From Saposhnikovia divaricata (lineage: Eukaryota > Streptophyta > Magnoliopsida > Apiales > Apiaceae), in NCBI GenBank assembly GCA_036435485.1, contig CM071598.1, forward strand, positions 107,258,501-107,322,500: DNA of 64,000 nucleotides, given 5' to 3'. The notes beneath the pieces were generated by a model. That model had not been told where the DNA came from, ran no database searches, and worked only from the letters and a program-made list of their open reading frames with translations. Position numbers and translations under genes: made by a program. Shown one piece after another: positions 60,061-64,000 of the stretch. Each line of letters opens with the position of its first letter. Position 1 is the first letter of the stretch.

Positions 60061-61939
60061 CATGTATATGTTGAAATGCTAGCTAGAGGACACAACAATG
60101 TGCAATTCTTCATATTGACTTTAAAAGACACATACTTTTTGGGGTACAAAGTTCTTTACTGCCAGGACCAGGTGCTTGTGTTTCTGTTAACATGGTGCCG
60201 ACACATACTTCTGCAGCATGGACATTCTGCTATCTACCAGCTCTTTTAGAAGAAATTATTTGCAGTAGTAGATGGGTGTTAGGTTCTTAAAAACGTATAA
60301 TGTAGTATTCATTATATATACATCTGGATGGCGGATTGCCCAATTTCCAGTAAACAACACAAACTATTAAATAACTATATTTTATTATGCTTAGTGCTTA
60401 CGTAATAATTGTGGATTTTGTCATGATCTGACGTATATTTATGATATATGAATAATTTTTATAGATAGGGTTTGGATAAATTTAGAACCAATAACGAAAT
60501 AGAATTCATGAGAACCGCTTATTTTCGTCGCATATATAATTTATGATCAATATGTTTCTGTGTGTAGAACCAATATGTTTTATTTCCTGGCAAGGGAGAT
60601 CCAAGTTCACTTCGATATAAGAATATCAAATCACTTGGTTAATATGTTCTAATCAATGACAACGGTCCATCTGGAGTCATTGTAGTATATTGGTTAATGA
60701 GTATGTAAGGTCCAACAATATTTGAGTAAGGCTAATATCATAGGTTCACGGTTCCTGTTCTGCTTGCTTTATATTTGAACTAGACAATTTATTTAATTAA
60801 ATCTCATAGACTAACAATATCAATAGAATTTAGGTAAAACAATCTTAGGTCATACTCGAGTGATCCAGTACTGTCTACATGCGCAGTTGAACTGTAATTT
60901 CTCGATGCCCCAACCATACAAGAACCTCCTTTCTATTTATAATCCAACGTCAGCTTTCATTCTGAAACTAAAACCAAGTTACAATTATTTTTAGCATATC
61001 ATCTATTCCAAATCTATAACGCAGTAACAAACCCCAAAGTGTAAATCACAGAATATACCATAAACTCTAAACATCTGTAACCGGGGAATATTGTATTTAT
61101 TATGTTTCTTATTCCTGAAGTCATTAATGTTAGTAGGGGGACTTCCATTACCTGCTGCCCTAGCTTGAAACTTGTCCTCTAGGTTGATGAAGTAATTTCT
61201 CCATATTGACCTGATTATTTCCTCAAAATTTTAAATTCCTTCTGGAGAATAACTGAATAAGAACTTCTGTATCGTCTGGTGAGGATGACAGGAAAAAATG
61301 GAAAAGAAGACACCAACTACTTCTCATGGTCTTACTGACATCTCCTTGTTTAAAGGAAGTTTTTCATGTCCACCAAGTTGGATAGTGCGAATGGAACTAT
61401 ATGTGAGCTTGTAGGGTCACCTTGCAATTGTATCCTTCTTCTTCCTCCAAAAATGTCAACCAGTGGTACCCCAATATGACCTCCTAAATGCCAACTAGAG
61501 AGGAGGGAGGGGGGGGGGAATCAACAAGAACAATGCCTTTACTTCAGTGTTTGACAGTGCCTGAGCGTTTAAGGTTTCTAAACCTCCAAAAACCACCGGA
61601 GATGGCTCAGTAGCTTCATTTGACCGGCCGTCTAACTTTTTATTGAAGCAACTATTATTTCTTTGTAATTGAACTTGTTCTGCACCTGCTTGAAGTTTTT
61701 CGGTATATAATTTGAACCTTTTCATGCATGACTTGGTGACGAACGATAGTGCTTTTGTGATAAGATATATATAACATTCAGGTGAAAACTTGATAACTGC
61801 GTGAGCCAAAGGTTTCGCAGAACATTAGTTAAAATCGAAGTACACAATCTTACAAAAGCAAATTAGAATCGAAGTAAAATCAGAAGTTGAAACTCTTCTA
61901 AATAAGCACACGATCTCAGGTAATATTCGAGAGATATTA
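60061..61939. other. Host sequence with possible decayed coding remnant on the minus strand
   Basis: No gene can be named. Minus-strand 61809-61495 is open for 104 aa (..FKLYTEKLQAGAEQVQLQRNNS.., ..GGLETLNAQALSNTEVKALF..). Just downstream (about 61480-61340) the minus strand reads ..GGHIGVPLVDIFGGRRRIQL.. in a protein-like way, so this may be a broken host gene. At 60915-61130 lies a promoter-like segment with a diverged second copy at 63395-63580. The DRD1-like gene does not resume here. Confidence 0.3.
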
Positions 61940-63353
61940 TGTTAGGTCCGATCAGATTGTAGAAGGGGGGGTTGAATACAATCTATATCATTTTCTCGAA
62001 ATTTGTTCTTTAAATAAAATTTATTTTAAACAAATTTGTGCGGAATAATATAACACAAATTTCAAGTTGAATATAACAATATATTAACTTGATGGGTGTT
62101 ACAAAATCAGTCCAAACGATTATCAAGTAATTAATAACTAATTAGAAAATTCAACATGAACTTTGCTAATTTAGTTAATAAAAATCAAGATATCAATTTG
62201 TGAACTAGGAAACTTAATTCGCTAGTAGTACAAGAATCACAAGTAAACAAGTTCCAATGGATAGAATATTACAACTGAGATGAACTTGAATTTACAGAAT
62301 TTAATTTGTAAGTGTTCTTGAGCTTGAGAGAGAGATATGAGCTGCTGTGTGTATTTTTTTCTGTTATGTTCGACTGATTCTTGATCTTCTGCATCTGCTG
62401 CCTTATATAACACAGCCATAGTCATATTGCTTTGTTTTAACTGATATAATAATCAGTTAACACTAATATGACATTCGGTATGACTATCAAATGAAAGTAA
62501 TATGACTGTCTCTTTAAATATAACTTTCGGTATGACTATCCCCTTGAATATAACATTCGGTATGACTGTCCCTTGAATGAAATATGACTATCCAGTTTGA
62601 ACTGAATATGACTGTCACACTTTGAACTGTATATGACTATCACACCTTGAACTGAATATGACTATCACACCTTGAACTGAATATGACTATCGGTATAACT
62701 ATCATTTGATAGTTATATTATCATATTTTTCAGCTTATAATTAATTAAATGATTTATAAAAATCATTTAAATAATTATTTCTTTTTTATATTAATTCTGA
62801 TTTAATTAATCTAATAATCACTTTAACAAATATATTAATTCTGATAGAATTAATTTATTTAATTAAATTAATTATTTGATTTAATCAATTAAAGTAGAAT
62901 TAATATAAATCCTTTAATAGTCAATACTTCACTGTGAACCACGTAATTATGATAAGGAACATACACTGGATCGATGTTGACGCTCGATGTACTGTCTGGT
63001 TCATGAACGACTAACTCCAATATTTGTTCTTCATCTTGACTTTAAAACTGTGGTCTTTTTATATTCTTCACTCTCATCAATCATTCGGTACTGACATTGT
63101 TTCTTATCACTTATAGAAATCTCTGTCCCTTAAATGAATCCATGTGTTTCAATGCTACCTTGAGGCTTGATCAGATATCTGAATCTTCTTCCAGTGTAAA
63201 ACATCAAAACTATAGATTGACTTGTTGATTTTTCTTCTGACAACTATCATCTTTTGAGATTCCTGTGACAGTTGATATTATTTACTTATTACAATCTAGT
63301 TTAATTGGATTAGGATCCTCGAACTACAAATAGGCTGAGTCATATGCCTTTCA
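61940..63353 (-). repeat. Solo LTR E, same Sirevirus family as LTR D
   Basis: Inverted relative to D. In its own orientation it starts TGAAAGGCATATGAC at 63353 and ends ..GGACCTAACA at 61940. About 1.41 kb, no internal sequence on either side, and no convincing TSD (tatta before, cacta after). Most likely a solo LTR from recombination. The U3 repeat array differs from that of D. Confidence 0.78.
62455..62715 (-). repeat. Array of GATAGTCATAT-type repeats in LTR E
   Basis: About a dozen copies of 'tatgactatc' or 'tatgactgtc' on the plus strand, some as ~25-base units (actatcacaccttgaactgaatatg). Sits where LTR D has its GATTGTCTTGG array. Confidence 0.8.
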
Positions 63354-64000
63354 CACTAACATATAATATCTTGTATGTCCCTAAAAAACATTTCTATATA
63401 TAATCCCAACATCAGTTCCTTTCATTTCCAAACTGAAACTGAAAAACAATCAAATTCCAACAAATTCTCCATTCCAAATCTGTAATTGACTAAATGTACC
63501 ATTTACTCCCGTACATCAACCATGCTAAATAAATAAAGGAGAAAATAATACTGTGTTTCTTATGCCTAAAGTAAATAACGTAAATCGGGCTCTAACAATG
63601 CGACCTTGTTAGTGTAACCCTAATAATTATTAATTTATTAATGGCCTCTTTCAAGAATTTCAATTATTTATCTACACCACATTTAGGAAAGCACCCCGCT
63701 GTTGCACAAGGAATGGATGCATTTAGATTAATATGGATATTTGTAATCCAAGTGACAACTATTTATTTCTGATAGAGCCTCAGTCAGATACACGCATTCG
63801 AGACGTAATAAAAAGGATGTCTAGGCTGTCTAATTGATAGTACCAAATCAATTTGAATATTAAATTATATGCTATAATGAATTAGTATGAAATCTGGGAG
63901 AATTAATGAATATCTTCTTCTATATTCGGAAAGTACGGAATGTAACAGAATATATTGTCAAGAGGGGAGTGTTGAGAGAGGCAGGCAGAAATTAATTTGT
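63354..64000. other. Host sequence with promoter-like segment; no gene named
   Basis: 63395-63580 is the second copy of the segment at 60915-61130 (see findings). A 43-codon ORF at 63641-63772 (starts MASFKNFNYL, ends ..VTTIYF) is open but not recognisable. No other feature seen. Confidence 0.35.

Noticed and set aside
61940..63353. Possible full Sirevirus at the right end
   Set aside because: No PPT, PBS or coding sequence beside it; only one LTR is present.
63641..63772. 43-codon ORF (MASFKNFNYL..)
   Set aside because: It has a somewhat protein-like composition but is too short and matches no family I know; left only as a remark.

Overview
This is plant nuclear DNA, AT-rich and dominated by transposable elements, most likely from a eudicot. 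An asterid such as an Apiaceae species is possible, but I cannot fix the species from sequence alone. The evidence is plant Ty1/copia Sirevirus elements with a third, env-like ORF, a plant-type pararetrovirus, a Tat/Athila-type LTR element, and one intact host gene for a plant TFIIB-related factor (PTF2-like).

Positions 1-29405 are a nest of LTR retrotransposons. The oldest layer is a Ty3/gypsy-type element C (minus strand), of which only the 5' LTR, the PBS and a split gag remain (29405-28408, then 4808-4576). Its gag was cut by Sirevirus D (plus strand, 1-4575, running off the left edge) and by Sirevirus-like element B (minus strand, 4809-28407, TSD gtatg). B was in turn cut inside pol by Sirevirus A (plus strand, 9899-23718, TSD atctc). 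A is almost pristine: its LTRs differ by one base of indel, and gag, pol and env-like ORFs are all open.

Positions 29406-39353 are the host island. It holds a pogo-like (Emigrant/Lemi1-type) element, the PTF2-like gene with a 5'UTR intron containing a minisatellite, and the first exons of a broken DRD1/CHR35-like chromatin remodeler whose introns hold a 5'-truncated LINE and which is followed by a foldback MITE.

Positions 39354-60060 are one copia element F (minus strand, TSD catgt) whose short LTRs were hit at their TA-repeat three times. A MULE-like MITE is in the 3' LTR. A complete, terminally redundant endogenous caulimovirid (44083-52105, minus strand) and a non-autonomous Tat-type LTR element G (52169-59935, minus strand) are in the 5' LTR.

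The most striking object is the caulimovirid copy. It has four open ORFs (movement protein; CP-protease-RT-RNase H polyprotein; two of unknown function). A 93-bp identical direct repeat at both ends behaves like an R region, with a TATA box just upstream and a poly(A) signal inside. The tRNA-Met primer site lies 9 nt after R. The leader has a short ORF ending 4 nt before a long stem, and the movement-protein AUG sits just past that stem, which is the layout known for ribosome shunting in this family. The copy therefore looks like a full pregenomic RNA turned into DNA and inserted in a (TA)n tract.

Positions 60061-64000 are host DNA with a solo Sirevirus LTR (E, same family as D) between two diverged copies of a promoter-like segment.
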